Assembly (NCBI RefSeq): GCF_001591585.1
Contig: NZ_BCVE01000025.1
Span: forward strand, 1-64,000
DNA: 64,000 nt
Direction of reading: 5' to 3'
Source: Niallia circulans NBRC 13626
GTDB lineage: Bacteria; Bacillota; Bacilli; Bacillales; Cytobacillaceae
The notes below the pieces were generated by a model that worked only from the letters and a program-made list of their open reading frames with translations, was not told the DNA's origin and made no database searches. The translations under genes and the position numbers were made by a program. The stretch's first letter is position 1; each line of letters starts with the position of its first letter. Positions 1-9,582 of the stretch are shown one piece after another.

Positions 1-49
1 ACAATACCTTTCGCTATAAAGTATTTATTTCCTTCTTCCACCAAACTAA

Positions 50-127
50 CATCCTACTTTAGAAAGAAATCAATACCTTTTTGGAAAAGTATCGCACCAA
101 ATAGTTTAAGTGTACTACTTCACAAGT
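50..127. repeat. Dispersed intergenic repeat, copy 1
   Basis: First of five related copies in the first 10 kb. It carries the shared segments CTTTAGAAAGAAAT, an imperfect hairpin around AATACC and GTATCGC, and AGTTTAAGTGTACTACTTCA. The right end runs into the last codons of the neighbouring AraC-type gene, so the repeat supplies that protein's C-terminus. Found by eye; the family boundary is approximate. Confidence 0.6.
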
Positions 128-1014
128 GAACAACTAATCTTATATTTTTTGTATGCTAATGGTGTCATGTTCATAGACTTTCGGAATTTATCGATGAAAT
201 AACTTGTACTGTTAAACCCTACTTGATAGGTAACATCTGTAACATTGGAATCTGGATGTTGTAATAAAATTAAACTTTTTTGAATTCGATAATCGTTTAC
301 GTAATTTAAAGGTGTTTTCTTTAAAATTCGTTTAAAATATCGACAGCATTCGGAACGGCTTAATTGACCAGCTCGTGCAATATCGTCTAAAAGGATTTTC
401 TCAGCATAATGCAGGTGTATCCAATTTAGCATTTGTTTCATTCGATTATTCTTTAACATTTCCGTCTCTTCGGACTCTAATTGAATACCATTTATTATTA
501 GGTTCTTCCAAATTAAAGTAAGATGTACGGTAATGTCAATTTCATAGCATGGTGGATTTTGTTGTATCAACTGATTGATTTTCATGATAGAGGCTAAAAT
601 ATTTTTCGCCCAAAGCTCCGTTGGATCCAATAATAAATAAGGTATATTAGTTGCTTGAATATAGGGATTTACATAGGTTGTATAAAGTTCCTGAGATAAA
701 ATGAAGTGTGGTGAAACATTCAAACAAATATAGACACAACCCGACTCATTCTTATCTTTTGCCATGTGAAGGCAGCCACTATTTATAAATAGCCCTTCAC
801 TTTCTTGAACTGTAATATTCTCCTCATTTATTTGAAAAATTGCTTCTCCTTTTACAATGAAGATAAACTGAAATTCATCATGCCAATGAAGTGGTACATA
901 TCCATTTATATTTTGGTTAATGATAGTTTCATAACAAGCAATAGGTAACTCAACTGTACGGTGTTCAGTTAATTCTTTTAAACTTTCATCAACCATAAAT
1001 TTTTTTATTTGCAT
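115..1014 (-). CDS. AraC-family transcriptional regulator with N-terminal cupin
   Basis: Predicted DNA-binding activator of about 299 residues. The N-terminal third is a cupin-like sensor ([16 protein letters not shown] near residue 40). The C-terminal 100 residues hold two helix-turn-helix motifs of the AraC family, with the typical [19 protein letters not shown] segment before the conserved second helix. I choose the ATG at 1014 because GAGGTG lies 6 bases upstream; a GTG at 1023 overlaps that ribosome site. It is divergent from the EamA exporter at 1131 with about 115 bases between starts, so it probably controls that gene. The effector is unknown. Its last residues are encoded by a dispersed repeat, so the C-terminus may differ from relatives. 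Confidence 0.85.
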   Translation of the reverse strand: MQIKKFMVDESLKELTEHRTVELPIACYETIINQNINGYVPLHWHDEFQFIFIVKGEAIFQINEENITVQESEGLFINSGCLHMAKDKNESGCVYICLNVSPHFILSQELYTTYVNPYIQATNIPYLLLDPTELWAKNILASIMKINQLIQQNPPCYEIDITVHLTLIWKNLIINGIQLESEETEMLKNNRMKQMLNWIHLHYAEKILLDDIARAGQLSRSECCRYFKRILKKTPLNYVNDYRIQKSLILLQHPDSNVTDVTYQVGFNSTSYFIDKFRKSMNMTPLAYKKYKISCSLVK

Positions 1015-1130
1015 ATATATCACCTCAATATACTTATATTTTTTTATTCGATTCAGATATTATTTTAGAGGTTTTCCACTTATTATTTAAATATTATAAC
1101 ACTATTTTTATATTTAAGGGTGGAGGATCT

Positions 1131-2078
1131 ATGATGAATAGACGAAAGGGCATATTTCTTGTTATAACGGGAGCAGTATTTTGGGGGATCGGTGGTACAG
1201 TTGCAAAAAAGCTTTTTCAACAGTATCAAATCGATCTAGATTGGTTGGTAATAATCCGATTGCTTATAGCTGGATTTTTACTCTTAGCAGTTCAGTTTTT
1301 CAGAAAAGATCGTTCCCAAATACTTGGTGTTTGGAAATCTCGAAGGACAGCTATTCATTTAATTATCTTCGGGTTACTCGGTATGCTTGCGGTTCAATAC
1401 ACATATATGGCTTCCATTAAATATGGAAATGCTGCTGTTGCAACACTATTACAGTATTTAGCGCCTGTTATGATTATCGTATACTTAATTTTCCGCAAAC
1501 AATTGGTTTTAACACGAAGTGATTTGTTGACTGTTTCTTTGGCCTTATTGGGTTGTTTTTTCTTATTAACAAACGGCTCAATCTCTCAATTATCTGTACC
1601 TGCACTTTCAATCATTTGGGGTGTTTTATCAGGAATAGCATTAGCATTTTATACTCTTTATGCAGTTCCATTACTGAAGCAATATCATTCACTTGTCATT
1701 GTCGGATGGGCTATGATTATCGGTGGTTTTGCATTAAGTTTTATCCATCCTCCCTGGCAAATGGACCTTAAAAGCTTAACGATAGAAGCTTATTTATATT
1801 TAGTCTTCGTTATCATATTTGGTACCATGATTGCATTTTGGTTCTATATAGAAAGTTTACAAAGTCTGCTACCTAAAGAATCAAGTCTTCTTGGAAGCAT
1901 AGAGCCACTAGCTGCTGTTTTGACAACGGTCTTTTGGTTAAAAGAAGCCTTTGGTTTATTTCAATGGGTAGGTACAGCTTGTATCATTGGAATGATATTA
2001 TTGTTGGCTTTGAATAAAGAGTCTTCTCCAAGAACTGGTCAACCTCCTAAAAATGAAGAGCCCCTCAAAGTTAGTTGA
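1131..2078 (+). CDS. EamA/DMT-superfamily membrane transporter
   Basis: Integral membrane protein of 315 residues with about ten hydrophobic segments arranged as two EamA repeats, the usual size for drug/metabolite exporters. The start region [18 protein letters not shown] is the typical first helix with the WG motif. Two ATGs sit in tandem at 1131 and 1134; GGAGG at 1122-1126 fits the second slightly better. The polar tail after the last helix is rich in Pro, Lys and Glu. Its neighbour is a divergent AraC-type regulator, which suggests inducible export of a metabolite or toxic compound. The substrate cannot be read from sequence. The stop codon lies in the loop of the terminator hairpin. Confidence 0.85.
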   Translation: MMNRRKGIFLVITGAVFWGIGGTVAKKLFQQYQIDLDWLVIIRLLIAGFLLLAVQFFRKDRSQILGVWKSRRTAIHLIIFGLLGMLAVQYTYMASIKYGNAAVATLLQYLAPVMIIVYLIFRKQLVLTRSDLLTVSLALLGCFFLLTNGSISQLSVPALSIIWGVLSGIALAFYTLYAVPLLKQYHSLVIVGWAMIIGGFALSFIHPPWQMDLKSLTIEAYLYLVFVIIFGTMIAFWFYIESLQSLLPKESSLLGSIEPLAAVLTTVFWLKEAFGLFQWVGTACIIGMILLLALNKESSPRTGQPPKNEEPLKVS

Positions 2079-2094
2079 TTAGAGGGGCTTTCTT
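2059..2094 (+). terminator. Rho-independent terminator of the EamA gene
   Basis: Stem AGCCCCTC / GAGGGGCT with a loop that contains the stop codon, followed by a TTTCTT tract. Confidence 0.85.
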
Positions 2095-2186
2095 AAACTA
2101 ACGCACTATTTTAAGGACAATACTTCACATCATCTTTTTGTGTTCTCACCAGATCTTTATATGTTTTTATCCTTTACACGTTTCAT

Positions 2187-2705
2187 TTAAAGACAAACAG
2201 AGCCATAATGATGTCGCCCCTCAAAAAGAAAAGCAATGATACTCTCATAATAGGGTATAAATTTTTTTAATTCGATTAGCTCTAAGATTTCTTCTTTAGA
2301 GGCCCATTTGACTGCTTGTACCTCTTCAGTCTGTAATGTCAATTCATTCAAATCTAATTCATATTCAATTAAATAATAATCATCAAAGCCTCTTTCAAAG
2401 TTAATAGTAAATCGTGGGCGTATCCGTTCAAAGTTATAAAGAATCCCCAGCTCCTCGAATAACTCTCTTGAAGCAGCCTGCTGACTTGTTTCGCCTGCAA
2501 CCGCACTACCACCACAAGTGATATCCCAAAGGTTCGACCATCCTTGCTTAAAGGGCTGACGCTGCTGAATGAGCATCTCTCCTTTTGGGTTAAATATACA
2601 TACGTGTACTACTAAATGAAACTCATCTGAAGTCATTTCGTCGCCACGAGCTATTTGTTTATCAATTTTATTACGGTGCTTATCATACAAATCCCACTTT
2701 TCCAT
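2187..2705 (-). CDS. Nudix hydrolase, isopentenyl-diphosphate isomerase-like subgroup
   Basis: About 172 residues. A complete Nudix box is present as GGSAVAGE, then REL, then FEELGI, giving the Mg2+-binding glutamates of GX5EX7REUXEEXGU. The N-terminal segment (WDLYDKHRNKI) and the overall length resemble the YfcD/IPP-isomerase-like Nudix proteins, which hydrolyse nucleoside diphosphates linked to another moiety; the exact substrate is unknown. The ATG at 2705 has AGGAG 6 bases upstream; an in-frame TTG at 2711 touches the ribosome site and is rejected. It stands alone, convergent with the EamA gene. Confidence 0.85.
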   Translation of the reverse strand: MEKWDLYDKHRNKIDKQIARGDEMTSDEFHLVVHVCIFNPKGEMLIQQRQPFKQGWSNLWDITCGGSAVAGETSQQAASRELFEELGILYNFERIRPRFTINFERGFDDYYLIEYELDLNELTLQTEEVQAVKWASKEEILELIELKKFIPYYESIIAFLFEGRHHYGSVCL

Positions 2706-2884
2706 CGCCAAACTCCTATGTATATTTTTTGTACAAGATTCTCAGTATACTATTGATTAAATTTATAATAATGATTTTTACAAAATATATCCAACACTTC
2801 GTAATAAAATGATAACGATCCAAAAATCGTGGGAGAACATTTTATACTAAAAGTTAAAAGTCCCGTAAAACTGACGATACTCCT

Positions 2885-2975
2885 TATTAAACCAAACTAC
2901 CTCTTTAGAAAGAAAGGCGATACCTTTTTGTAAAAGTATCGCTCCCGTTTGTTTAAGTACATGTCTTCACAAACA
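2885..2975. repeat. Dispersed intergenic repeat, copy 2
   Basis: The best-formed copy. It has CTCTTTAGAAAGAAAG, then the hairpin GCGATAC-CTTTTTGTAAAA-GTATCGC, then GTTTAAGTACATG and CTTCACAAAC. It lies just beyond the stop codon of the quinone reductase gene on the minus strand and may act as its terminator. Confidence 0.65.
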
Positions 2976-2998
2976 ACGTCTTTTCCGTTCATTCTACT

Positions 2999-3580
2999 TT
3001 AAATTTCTTGAGTTATTTCTCTTAAAAATTGTTTTCTCTTCTCATCTGTTGTTAAGTTGACTCTAGAAAAATGTATCCATTTAGTGTATTCATTTTTAAT
3101 TCCCAGGTCAGCTAAAGTTCGATTAATGAAAACTCCTTGAATAGCATTGCCTCCTTCAGATTCAATATATTCTTTATCCGTTGTAGAAGTTGAAATCACA
3201 GTTGTTTTTTCTATATTTGTCAATAGCCCTTTGAGAGTACTTGTTGTTTTATCCTCTAGGAAAGCGAATCCACTCAACATCACTTTATCAATAAATCCTT
3301 TTAGAATAGCAGGTAAGTCCCACCACCAGACAGGAAATATAAAAATCAACTCGGTTGTCTGACTTAATTTTTTTTGATAGTCCTTAACTAATTCGTAAGG
3401 TGTTTCTCCTCTATTAAATTGCGCCAATTCTTCTGCTGTAAATACGGGATTAAATCCATCTTTATATAGATCGATCACTTGAAATGTTTCTTTCTTAGCT
3501 TCTAAGTGTTTCGTGATAGAAGTTAAAATTGCATGATTATAGCTTCCTTCCCATGGATGTGCATAGACAATGGTTTTCAT
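2999..3580 (-). CDS. NAD(P)H-dependent flavodoxin-fold oxidoreductase (quinone reductase type)
   Basis: Soluble flavoprotein of 193 residues in the Flavodoxin_2 family (MdaB/NQO type), which reduces quinones or similar electrophiles by two electrons. It begins MKTIVYAHPWEGSYN, the usual first strand and FMN/FAD phosphate loop, and has the FPVWWWDLPAILKGFIDKV segment that is diagnostic of the family. The ATG at 3580 has GAAGGG at a 9-base spacing; codons upstream of it are not conserved-looking. It is divergent from an HxlR regulator at 3701, a common pairing in which quinones or aldehydes relieve repression of the reductase. Confidence 0.88.
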   Translation of the reverse strand: MKTIVYAHPWEGSYNHAILTSITKHLEAKKETFQVIDLYKDGFNPVFTAEELAQFNRGETPYELVKDYQKKLSQTTELIFIFPVWWWDLPAILKGFIDKVMLSGFAFLEDKTTSTLKGLLTNIEKTTVISTSTTDKEYIESEGGNAIQGVFINRTLADLGIKNEYTKWIHFSRVNLTTDEKRKQFLREITQEI

Positions 3581-3654
3581 TACTAGTTCACCCTTCTCCC
3601 TTATTTTCATTATTTTGATGTACATTCATCTTATTGTATGCTATATATTTTTAC

Positions 3655-3675
3655 AAGTACGGTAATTAAAGTACG
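3655..3675. promoter_or_regulatory. Candidate operator between reductase and HxlR gene
   Basis: Within the 120-base divergent promoter region two AAGTACG units occur 14 bases apart, forming a short GTAC-rich direct repeat. Such a site could bind an HxlR dimer. This is inference from position only. Confidence 0.3.
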
Positions 3676-3700
3676 ATACTAACCTAAAGGAGAGTGCTAA

Positions 3701-4075
3701 ATGAAAAAAGAATCTTATCTATTTGAAGGGAATTTGAAGGATACTGGTTTTGGATATACTTTGTCATTAATTGGCGGAAAATACAAAATGACAGTTTTAT
3801 ATGCGTTATATTTAAACAATAACCCTATACGATATAATCAGTTGAAACGGAAGCTTGGCAATATTTCTTTTAAAACATTAACCAATACACTAAAGGAACT
3901 TGAGAGTGATCAACTAATTATTCGAATGGAATATCCTCAAGTACCGCCAAAAGTAGAATATAGTTTATCAGAAAAGGGGTTGTCACTGATTCCTGTATTA
4001 GATGCAATTTGCTATTGGGGAGAAGAACAATTGGATAAAAGGAAGGAAGTCACGATTAAAGAAAATAATAACTAA
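3701..4075 (+). CDS. HxlR-family winged-helix regulator
   Basis: Protein of 124 residues with the HxlR signature: YTLSLIGGKYKMTVLYAL in the first helices, then a winged helix around RYNQLKRKLGNISFKTLT and the EYSLSEKG wing. YodB-type members sense diamides and quinones through an N-terminal cysteine; here the only cysteine is near residue 106 (AICYWG), so a YodB Cys6 mechanism is not supported. AAAGGAG precedes the ATG. The divergent quinone reductase is its likely target, together with itself. Confidence 0.87.
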   Translation: MKKESYLFEGNLKDTGFGYTLSLIGGKYKMTVLYALYLNNNPIRYNQLKRKLGNISFKTLTNTLKELESDQLIIRMEYPQVPPKVEYSLSEKGLSLIPVLDAICYWGEEQLDKRKEVTIKENNN

Positions 4076-4312
4076 ATAAAGCTGCCTTGTCAGCAGCTGT
4101 AGATTCATTTTCCATATTATTATTCAATAAACATACCCCGATTATGAAAAAAGATTGGTTATTGACATGCTGGCGACTATATTCAATAACAAGCATAATC
4201 AAGCAAATGACAGTAATTTTTACTATAGGATGAATAAATTGAATATATGAAGTTATTTTAGGTGAAAATACCAGTGATTATCATGTAGATCGTATATTTT
4301 CGGAGGTTGTTT

Positions 4313-4786
4313 ATGAAAGGAAACTGGAAAATGTATTTATTATTGGTATTGCCTTGGTTAACTATAAGAAAACTTGGTAAATTTAGCTTTCTTCGCTTTC
4401 TCCCCACTATTATTTTTAGCGACTTGGTTATTGCATTAATAAGTGAGCTATCCCGAAATTTAAAATGGTGGAAAGTAAGAAAACCTATATTCCCCAAATT
4501 AGCAACGGATGTCTCTTTTGTATTTGGACCTTTTACAATCCTAAACTTTTGGATTTTTAAATTAACTTACAAAAGATTTTGGCTATATCTATTTTCTAAT
4601 GTCATTGCTGACTATTTATTTGCATATCCATTAACTTCAATAGCCGAGAAGCTTAGAGTATATAAAATGGTAAGAATGAGCCGAAAACAACTTTTCTTTT
4701 TAAGCATTGCAGTAGCAATAATTAACTACTTGTATCAATCATTATTTGTCGAACCTTTAAGAAGGAAGCATAAAGAATGTAAATGA
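4313..4786 (+). CDS. CBO0543-type small membrane protein (subgroup A)
   Basis: Membrane protein of 157 residues with about five hydrophobic helices and a basic tail. It shares with two other genes in this window (29654 and 48099) the pattern KWW, then FGPF, then a helix starting with K.TY..F, and a final aromatic helix ending FV or FI. I recall this as the CBO0543 family of Bacillota, whose function is unknown. ATG at 4313 has GGAGG 6 bases upstream; a TTG two codons earlier abuts it and is rejected. Monocistronic, with a hairpin downstream. Confidence 0.7.
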   Translation: MKGNWKMYLLLVLPWLTIRKLGKFSFLRFLPTIIFSDLVIALISELSRNLKWWKVRKPIFPKLATDVSFVFGPFTILNFWIFKLTYKRFWLYLFSNVIADYLFAYPLTSIAEKLRVYKMVRMSRKQLFFLSIAVAIINYLYQSLFVEPLRRKHKECK

Positions 4787-4804
4787 GAATTTATATCTAT
4801 ACCA

Positions 4805-4844
4805 AAGAACCCCTAGTTTATGTGTTGTTCAAACCAGGGTTCTT
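4805..4844 (+). terminator. Hairpin after the CBO0543-type gene
   Basis: AAGAACCC pairs with GGGTTCTT around a 23-base loop. The following T tract is poor, so terminator function is moderate in confidence. Confidence 0.5.
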
Positions 4845-4962
4845 CTATTGTTTCATCTACACCAAGAATGCAAATTTTGTTAACCTGCCCCGTTAATACC
4901 AAGTCTAAAAGCAGCAATAATACCTATTGGATTAACAACCGGAAATGAAATAAGTTAGTCTC

Positions 4963-5400
4963 TTATAACTGTAAACTCATAGTAATAGTCCTGGTGTTAA
5001 ATCCCAATTTCTCATACAGTTTAATTGCATGATTCTCTGCAAATGCACTTAGACGGATTTCTGAATATCCATCTTGTTTTAGATGGTCAATACCTGCTCT
5101 CATTAACAGTTTGGAGATTCCTTTCCCTCTAAATTCTTCTATAACAAATAGTTCGTAAATAAATCCAATTACCCTATCAGTAAATTGGTCTTTACTTGTC
5201 CCTATAAGAATCCAGCCCATTATTTTGTTGTTTTTTGTTGCTATTAAATAATAGCTTCCGTTTTCCAAAAGTGGTTTAACAAGCTGGTCAATTTTTTCCT
5301 TCGTAGGTTCCACTTGTCCTAAAGTACCATCAAAAACAGCTTGTGGTGAAAGAGATAATACCTTTTTTAGTTCAAAATCATTAGGTTTTCTAATATCCAT
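4963..5400 (-). CDS. GNAT-family N-acetyltransferase
   Basis: Protein of 145 residues with a full GNAT core. The acetyl-CoA loop is seen in EEFRGKGISKLLM (motif R/Q-x-x-G-x-G/A) near residue 95, followed by AENHAIKLYEKLGF, the C-terminal motif in which Tyr usually protonates the thiolate. The N-terminal half is a short substrate arm. Ribosome site AAAGGA is 8-9 bases before the ATG. Substrate unknown; free-standing gene. Confidence 0.85.
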   Translation of the reverse strand: MDIRKPNDFELKKVLSLSPQAVFDGTLGQVEPTKEKIDQLVKPLLENGSYYLIATKNNKIMGWILIGTSKDQFTDRVIGFIYELFVIEEFRGKGISKLLMRAGIDHLKQDGYSEIRLSAFAENHAIKLYEKLGFNTRTITMSLQL

Positions 5401-5484
5401 TAATTGAATCAGTCCTTTGATTTACTTTTATTCAAGTTTAGCATATATTTTGAAGGCGATTATGCTAAACTTGAATTCTATTTG

Positions 5485-5805
5485 CGCCAACCTGCCCTGC
5501 CCCTATAGCGACACAAGAATATCGCTAAGATATTGCATAAACTCCAGTAAATTCAATATGAAAATAGCCACTAGAGGATGTATGGAATTATTAAATTTAC
5601 CTACCATTTTATAGGTTCATCAAATTAACCACAGCGATTTCCACTATAGCAACACAGAATATGGCCCTCTTTCTTTAAAGAAAGCCTCGGCTAAAAATTA
5701 TGTATAATTATATTCACTCTAGATCAACTATCCTACTTTAGTAAGAAATGCGATACCTCTTTGTTGAAGTATCTCACCCTATAGTTTAAGTGAATACATT
5801 CACAA
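5485..5805. repeat. Composite repeat cluster including dispersed repeat copy 3
   Basis: This 320-base stretch holds no gene. It contains two copies of a short motif like CTATAGC-ACACA-GAATAT (near 5497 and 5645), a hairpin with TTTCTTTAAAGAAA, and at 5728-5803 a third copy of the larger repeat with GCGATACC, GAAGTATC and AGTTTAAGTGAATAC. The short motif also recurs in altered form near 6889 and 9583. Confidence 0.5.
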
Positions 5806-5825
5806 TCATTCCATCTCTTAAGAAA

Positions 5826-5851
5826 AAAGAGCTGACAATAAGCAGCTCTTT
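5826..5851 (-). terminator. Terminator of the AraC-GyrI gene
   Basis: AAAGAGCTG pairs with CAGCTCTTT around an 8-base loop; on the minus strand it is followed by TTTTTTCTT. Confidence 0.85.
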
Positions 5852-5867
5852 GATCTAAAAATTAAAA

Positions 5868-6740
5868 TTATTTTCTTAAAACTGGAATCCAAATTTCGCT
5901 TTTCACAGATGGTGAAGTTAAATCTTGGGTTTTAATCGACAAGATCTCGGGTCCTTCTGTTACTTGATAATTGGAAGATGGAAACCACTCAGAAAAAATC
6001 CTACCCCAAGTTTCCTGTAAAGTACTAGGAAAAGATCCCGTTGATTCAAATATCGCCCAGGTTAAAGCAGGAACTTCAAGTTTTGAAAAGTTTTCAGGAC
6101 ATTCTTCTGTTGTTGCCACTCCTATATACTGATCAAGCTCTCCTTTTTCTTCCATACGTCCATCAGAAAAGTTTGTAGATGCTTGAATCATCCCTTTAGG
6201 TTCAACATTAGAGAGTTTTTTTAATTGATCTATTTTTCCCATATCCAAAGATTTCCACATTGCTGTAATTTCTGGGTTTTCCCCTTCAAAAATAATTGGA
6301 ACTCTTTTCATAATACCAACTATGTTAAATGCCTTTTTTTGTTCAATTCGGTAATTCATTTCATTTCCTCCTCTAATTGATAATTGGAAGGTCATTGGTG
6401 GAAAGGCCTTTAATTGCTGTCCGTTGTTTCTTGCTTCTGATGGTGTTACACCATGTAAATTTTGAAAAGCTCTAGTAAAAGAGTCTGGAGAATTGTATCC
6501 ATATTTAACCGCAATATCAATTATCTTTAAAATACTATTTGTAAGCTCAAATGCTGCCAAACTCAGTCGTCTACGGCGAATGTATTCTGATAATGTTATA
6601 CCTGCCAGAAACGAAAACATTCTTTTAAAATGATATTCAGAGCAATGAGCAATTCTTGCCACTATTTTAAAGTCTATTTCGTTCGTGAGGTTATCCTCAA
6701 TATACCTCATTGCATTATTCATGTTCTTAAGCAAATCCAA
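5868..6740 (-). CDS. AraC-type regulator with C-terminal GyrI-like effector domain
   Basis: About 290 residues. Residues 1-105 form the AraC double helix-turn-helix ([20 protein letters not shown], then [18 protein letters not shown]). From about residue 130 a GyrI-like/SOUL-type effector-binding domain follows, ending in the typical SEIWIPV. I choose the TTG at 6740 because AAAGGGGGT lies 6 bases before it and because the protein then starts MDLLKNMNN, which lines up with MDWLDRMNH of the paralogue at 40033-40887. Such proteins bind small hydrophobic or cationic ligands and activate nearby genes, but no clear target adjoins. The two paralogues probably arose by duplication. Confidence 0.85.
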   Translation of the reverse strand: MDLLKNMNNAMRYIEDNLTNEIDFKIVARIAHCSEYHFKRMFSFLAGITLSEYIRRRRLSLAAFELTNSILKIIDIAVKYGYNSPDSFTRAFQNLHGVTPSEARNNGQQLKAFPPMTFQLSIRGGNEMNYRIEQKKAFNIVGIMKRVPIIFEGENPEITAMWKSLDMGKIDQLKKLSNVEPKGMIQASTNFSDGRMEEKGELDQYIGVATTEECPENFSKLEVPALTWAIFESTGSFPSTLQETWGRIFSEWFPSSNYQVTEGPEILSIKTQDLTSPSVKSEIWIPVLRK

Positions 6741-6884
6741 TAAATGACCCCCTTTCATCAATAGAATAACAGGAGTTGAATGTATCCGTCCGACATTATG
6801 TGCACCATTTTGTCGGTTTAATCCTATCTTTTACTAAACTGACCTTTTCTACCATAAGAAAGATCTTACATATTACAGTTTACT

Positions 6885-6970
6885 GCCACTTTAGCACCAC
6901 ATGAAAAAGGCCCCCCTTTATATAAGAAATGCACCCTTTTGTTTAAGTACATACTTTCACAAACAGAACC
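6885..6970. repeat. Dispersed intergenic repeat, copy 4
   Basis: Carries CTGCCACTTTAGCACCACATG, a GGCCCCCCTTTATATAAG segment and GTTTAAGTACATACTTTCACAAA. The GCGATAC hairpin found in copies 2 and 3 is deleted here. The surrounding 6741-7012 has no gene. Confidence 0.55.
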
Positions 6971-7012
6971 CATAATCTCCATAGTAAGAAAGCTGCCCAG
7001 TTTGGATTAGAT

Positions 7013-7460
7013 TTAGATATTCCCATCCTTCATTAGCAGCACTTTAGTTCCACCTTCTTTAATTCCCACTACTTTCATATCTTCGGTACCAAAGGTCTCA
7101 TTGACTTACAAAAGTGAAGTATTCAGCCCCTCTGCCTTCAACTCTTCTTCAGATTGGCCAAGGCCATTTTGAATATTAGAGGGCGATGCATTTCCGATTC
7201 CAATAGGACTGGCCGTATTTTCAGCAAACAAGCTATTGTAAAAAAGAGTATCTGCATGTGCAAGTGGAGATTTATTAGAGACCAAGGCAATTTCACTTAG
7301 AAAATGTGAACCTTCGTCTGGTTCGATGAGATTATGTAACACTTCTTGTCCCTTTGCGGCATAATAGTCGGTAATCCGTCCATCTTTAAAAATTAGATAA
7401 AATTCATCGATCAATTGAAGTTCCAGAAGATCTAAATTGCAATCTATAGAAAACAGAAAA
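7013..7460 (-). pseudogene. Decayed C-terminal part of an M29-family aminopeptidase
   Basis: An open stretch at 7106-7414 encodes DEFYLIFKDGRITDYYA, then NLIEPDEGSHFLSEIALV and LFYNSLFAENTAS, which match the conserved core of the AmpS/AmpT (M29) metallo-aminopeptidases. The frame ends after EGLNTSLL. A second frame just downstream continues with a family-like tail (GIKEGGTKVLLMKDGN) and stops at 7013. The N-terminal 250 or so residues of a normal 410-residue enzyme are missing. So this is a truncated and frameshifted remnant, not a functional peptidase. Confidence 0.75.
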
Positions 7461-7519
7461 AAATATATCTGTTCTCTTGGCTAAAATCTTCATCTGATCT
7501 GATCTTCTCCTCCTCATCT

Positions 7520-8599
7520 TTACAATTCTCCATCAAGATACTTTATTAGGTACAATTCAGGCTGCGCGAAGAACTCTGTAAAGCTGCATAAATCCAGATA
7601 CGTCTGATGCTCTACATCATAACATCCTATCAGGCCATTATTCTTTGGGTTCCAAACCAACTGTAGGTCAGAGTAATTGTCGATATCAGCTGAAAGACGC
7701 AGCAGCTTTTGTCCACCGATTTTCATCTCAATTGTATCGTTCAACGTAAAAAAATCTATATACTCGATTTCATATTCATTTTGCGCTAGCTCAAGGCGTA
7801 GCTGATCTCCTGTAAGGAAGCAGACCAGTTCATCAGGTAATTTATATTTTTTAAGCTCATTTTTCTTGTTCGCTGGATCATGAAATTCAGCCGGCTCCAA
7901 CGATTTCAAATAATTAGCCATAACCGTATCCTTATTGCTGACCGCAATCGTATATGGCCGATCGCCGTCTTTTTCCGCTTTAGTAACATCTGCACCATGT
8001 TCAATTAAAAATTTAACCATGCCCATATTCCCCATACGAGCAGCCACTGTTAATGGAGTCGCTTGATAAGGATAGACCATATCCGGTTGATTATAATTGA
8101 TGTCCACTCCATGATTGAGCAAATACTTGAGTGTCTTCAGGTCATGGTCCGATGCAGCTTCACGCATGATGGCACCGCCGTGCAGCTTGATATCTAATCC
8201 CAGCTCATGAATAAGCGGAATGTTTTTTTTGTTGCCATAATAGGCTTCTGAATATGCACCCGACCCCATTTGATTAGGCTTGTCCATATCGGCTCCTTGC
8301 GCTGCAATGTAACGGACGATATCCTCCCCGCAATAACGTACAGCTCTCAAAAAAGCTGGATTATGATGAACATTCAGGTTAACGCCATGCTCTACCAGCA
8401 GCTTTAGAACCTCCATTTTCTGCAATACGAGCGCCAGATCTAACGGACTAAGAGAAATACGCTTACTAAGTACGATACCCTCCTCAATATCCCAGCCTGC
8501 TGCGATTTCCGCCTCTAAAGCTGGAATATTTCCTTCATAAATATGCATCGCAATTTCCGGCAGCTCCTGAAACCTTCCAATATCTCTCAAGACGATCAA
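7520..8599 (-). CDS. Ankyrin-repeat protein
   Basis: About 359 residues. Several ankyrin repeats occupy residues 20-230, for example LSPLDLALVLQKMEVLKLLV, LKTLKYLLNHGVDIN and TPLTVAARMGNMGMVKFLIE. The C-terminal 110 residues form a separate unrecognised domain ending YLIKYLDGEL. Ankyrin repeats mediate protein-protein contacts. The TTG at 8599 has AAGGAG 8 bases upstream; a GTG at 8608 overlaps the ribosome site. The coding sequence looks richer in GC than its neighbours, which could mean recent transfer. No partner gene is evident. Confidence 0.8.
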   Translation of the reverse strand: MIVLRDIGRFQELPEIAMHIYEGNIPALEAEIAAGWDIEEGIVLSKRISLSPLDLALVLQKMEVLKLLVEHGVNLNVHHNPAFLRAVRYCGEDIVRYIAAQGADMDKPNQMGSGAYSEAYYGNKKNIPLIHELGLDIKLHGGAIMREAASDHDLKTLKYLLNHGVDINYNQPDMVYPYQATPLTVAARMGNMGMVKFLIEHGADVTKAEKDGDRPYTIAVSNKDTVMANYLKSLEPAEFHDPANKKNELKKYKLPDELVCFLTGDQLRLELAQNEYEIEYIDFFTLNDTIEMKIGGQKLLRLSADIDNYSDLQLVWNPKNNGLIGCYDVEHQTYLDLCSFTEFFAQPELYLIKYLDGEL

Positions 8600-8889
8600 C
8601 CTTACCACTCCTTAGCTCAAAATTTTATGACACACCTTATCCGGATCTTTTTTTATAATTGTAAAACATAGTTAAATTGGGTTATTTTTTTTGATTATAA
8701 CAATCCTTTATATTCTTAGTATTACTACGATTAGTTTTAGAAAAAGTTCCCGTTATTTAACAAACCTTTACCAATAGCAAGATTTCACTTATTGCAGGAA
8801 TGCTTCCCCTTTAATAACTTAATAGACAAAAGTGCGTTCATCCGTCTTGGATCAATGCAACAGTTAGCTGAAGAACTAGCGTATTATCT

Positions 8890-9522
8890 TTATCTCCTTA
8901 AAGCCCCTATCCAAACATCACCTTTGTCGAGACTATATTGCAGGAAACTCCCATCTTCATCTTTAATTCTTACGGCATCATAGGCTTTTTCTTTTATTCT
9001 TGATACTTCTTTTTCAGTTAAAGCTCCTTCTTCTAACCATTCATTTAAGTCGTTTTCATCGTAATAATCACTCTCTATATGCAAATCCCATTCAAATTGT
9101 TCTAACTTGTCTCTCAAAGAATGAAATTTATCAAATGGAAATCTCTTATTTTCTTGCCTTCTTTTGAAGGTTTCATCATAAAAATCAAGACAATTTCTAT
9201 ATGCGACGACAATTTGTGAATTAATAAAATGGGGGTCATAAAGCCAGAGTTTCAAATAAAAGTCTTCATCTTCTTTTTTCATTTTTTGATGCCACTTTAG
9301 GTAAACTTCGATCATTGCATCAAGTAAAAGGCAATTATACCAATTAGGAGGGGTTCTTCGTTCTAATCCATAAAAAGGGTGAATCCATAATTTTTCGTAT
9401 TGTCTTTGGTAATTCCTTAAGTAGTCCATATCTAAATTCATTGCATTTTGCTTCCATCTTTCGATTTTTCTTTTATGCCTTTTCCAACCTCGTATTTTCT
9501 TCTTTTTTGAAAAATAAAACAC
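8890..9522 (-). CDS. Hypothetical protein, 210 residues
   Basis: I do not recognise this protein. It is soluble, very rich in charged and aromatic residues (Lys, Arg, Trp, Tyr), with a basic start MFYFSKKKK and a likely all-helical core. It ends with SLDKGDVWIGALRR. GTG start with AAAGGAAG 7 bases upstream. Predicted as real because of the good ribosome site, length and codon pattern. No neighbouring gene in an operon; a repeat lies upstream. Confidence 0.65.
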   Translation of the reverse strand: MFYFSKKKKIRGWKRHKRKIERWKQNAMNLDMDYLRNYQRQYEKLWIHPFYGLERRTPPNWYNCLLLDAMIEVYLKWHQKMKKEDEDFYLKLWLYDPHFINSQIVVAYRNCLDFYDETFKRRQENKRFPFDKFHSLRDKLEQFEWDLHIESDYYDENDLNEWLEEGALTEKEVSRIKEKAYDAVRIKDEDGSFLQYSLDKGDVWIGALRR

Positions 9523-9582
9523 TTGTACACTTCCTTTATTGATTTATATAACTCAATGATACCTTATCTTCTTATTTAACTC

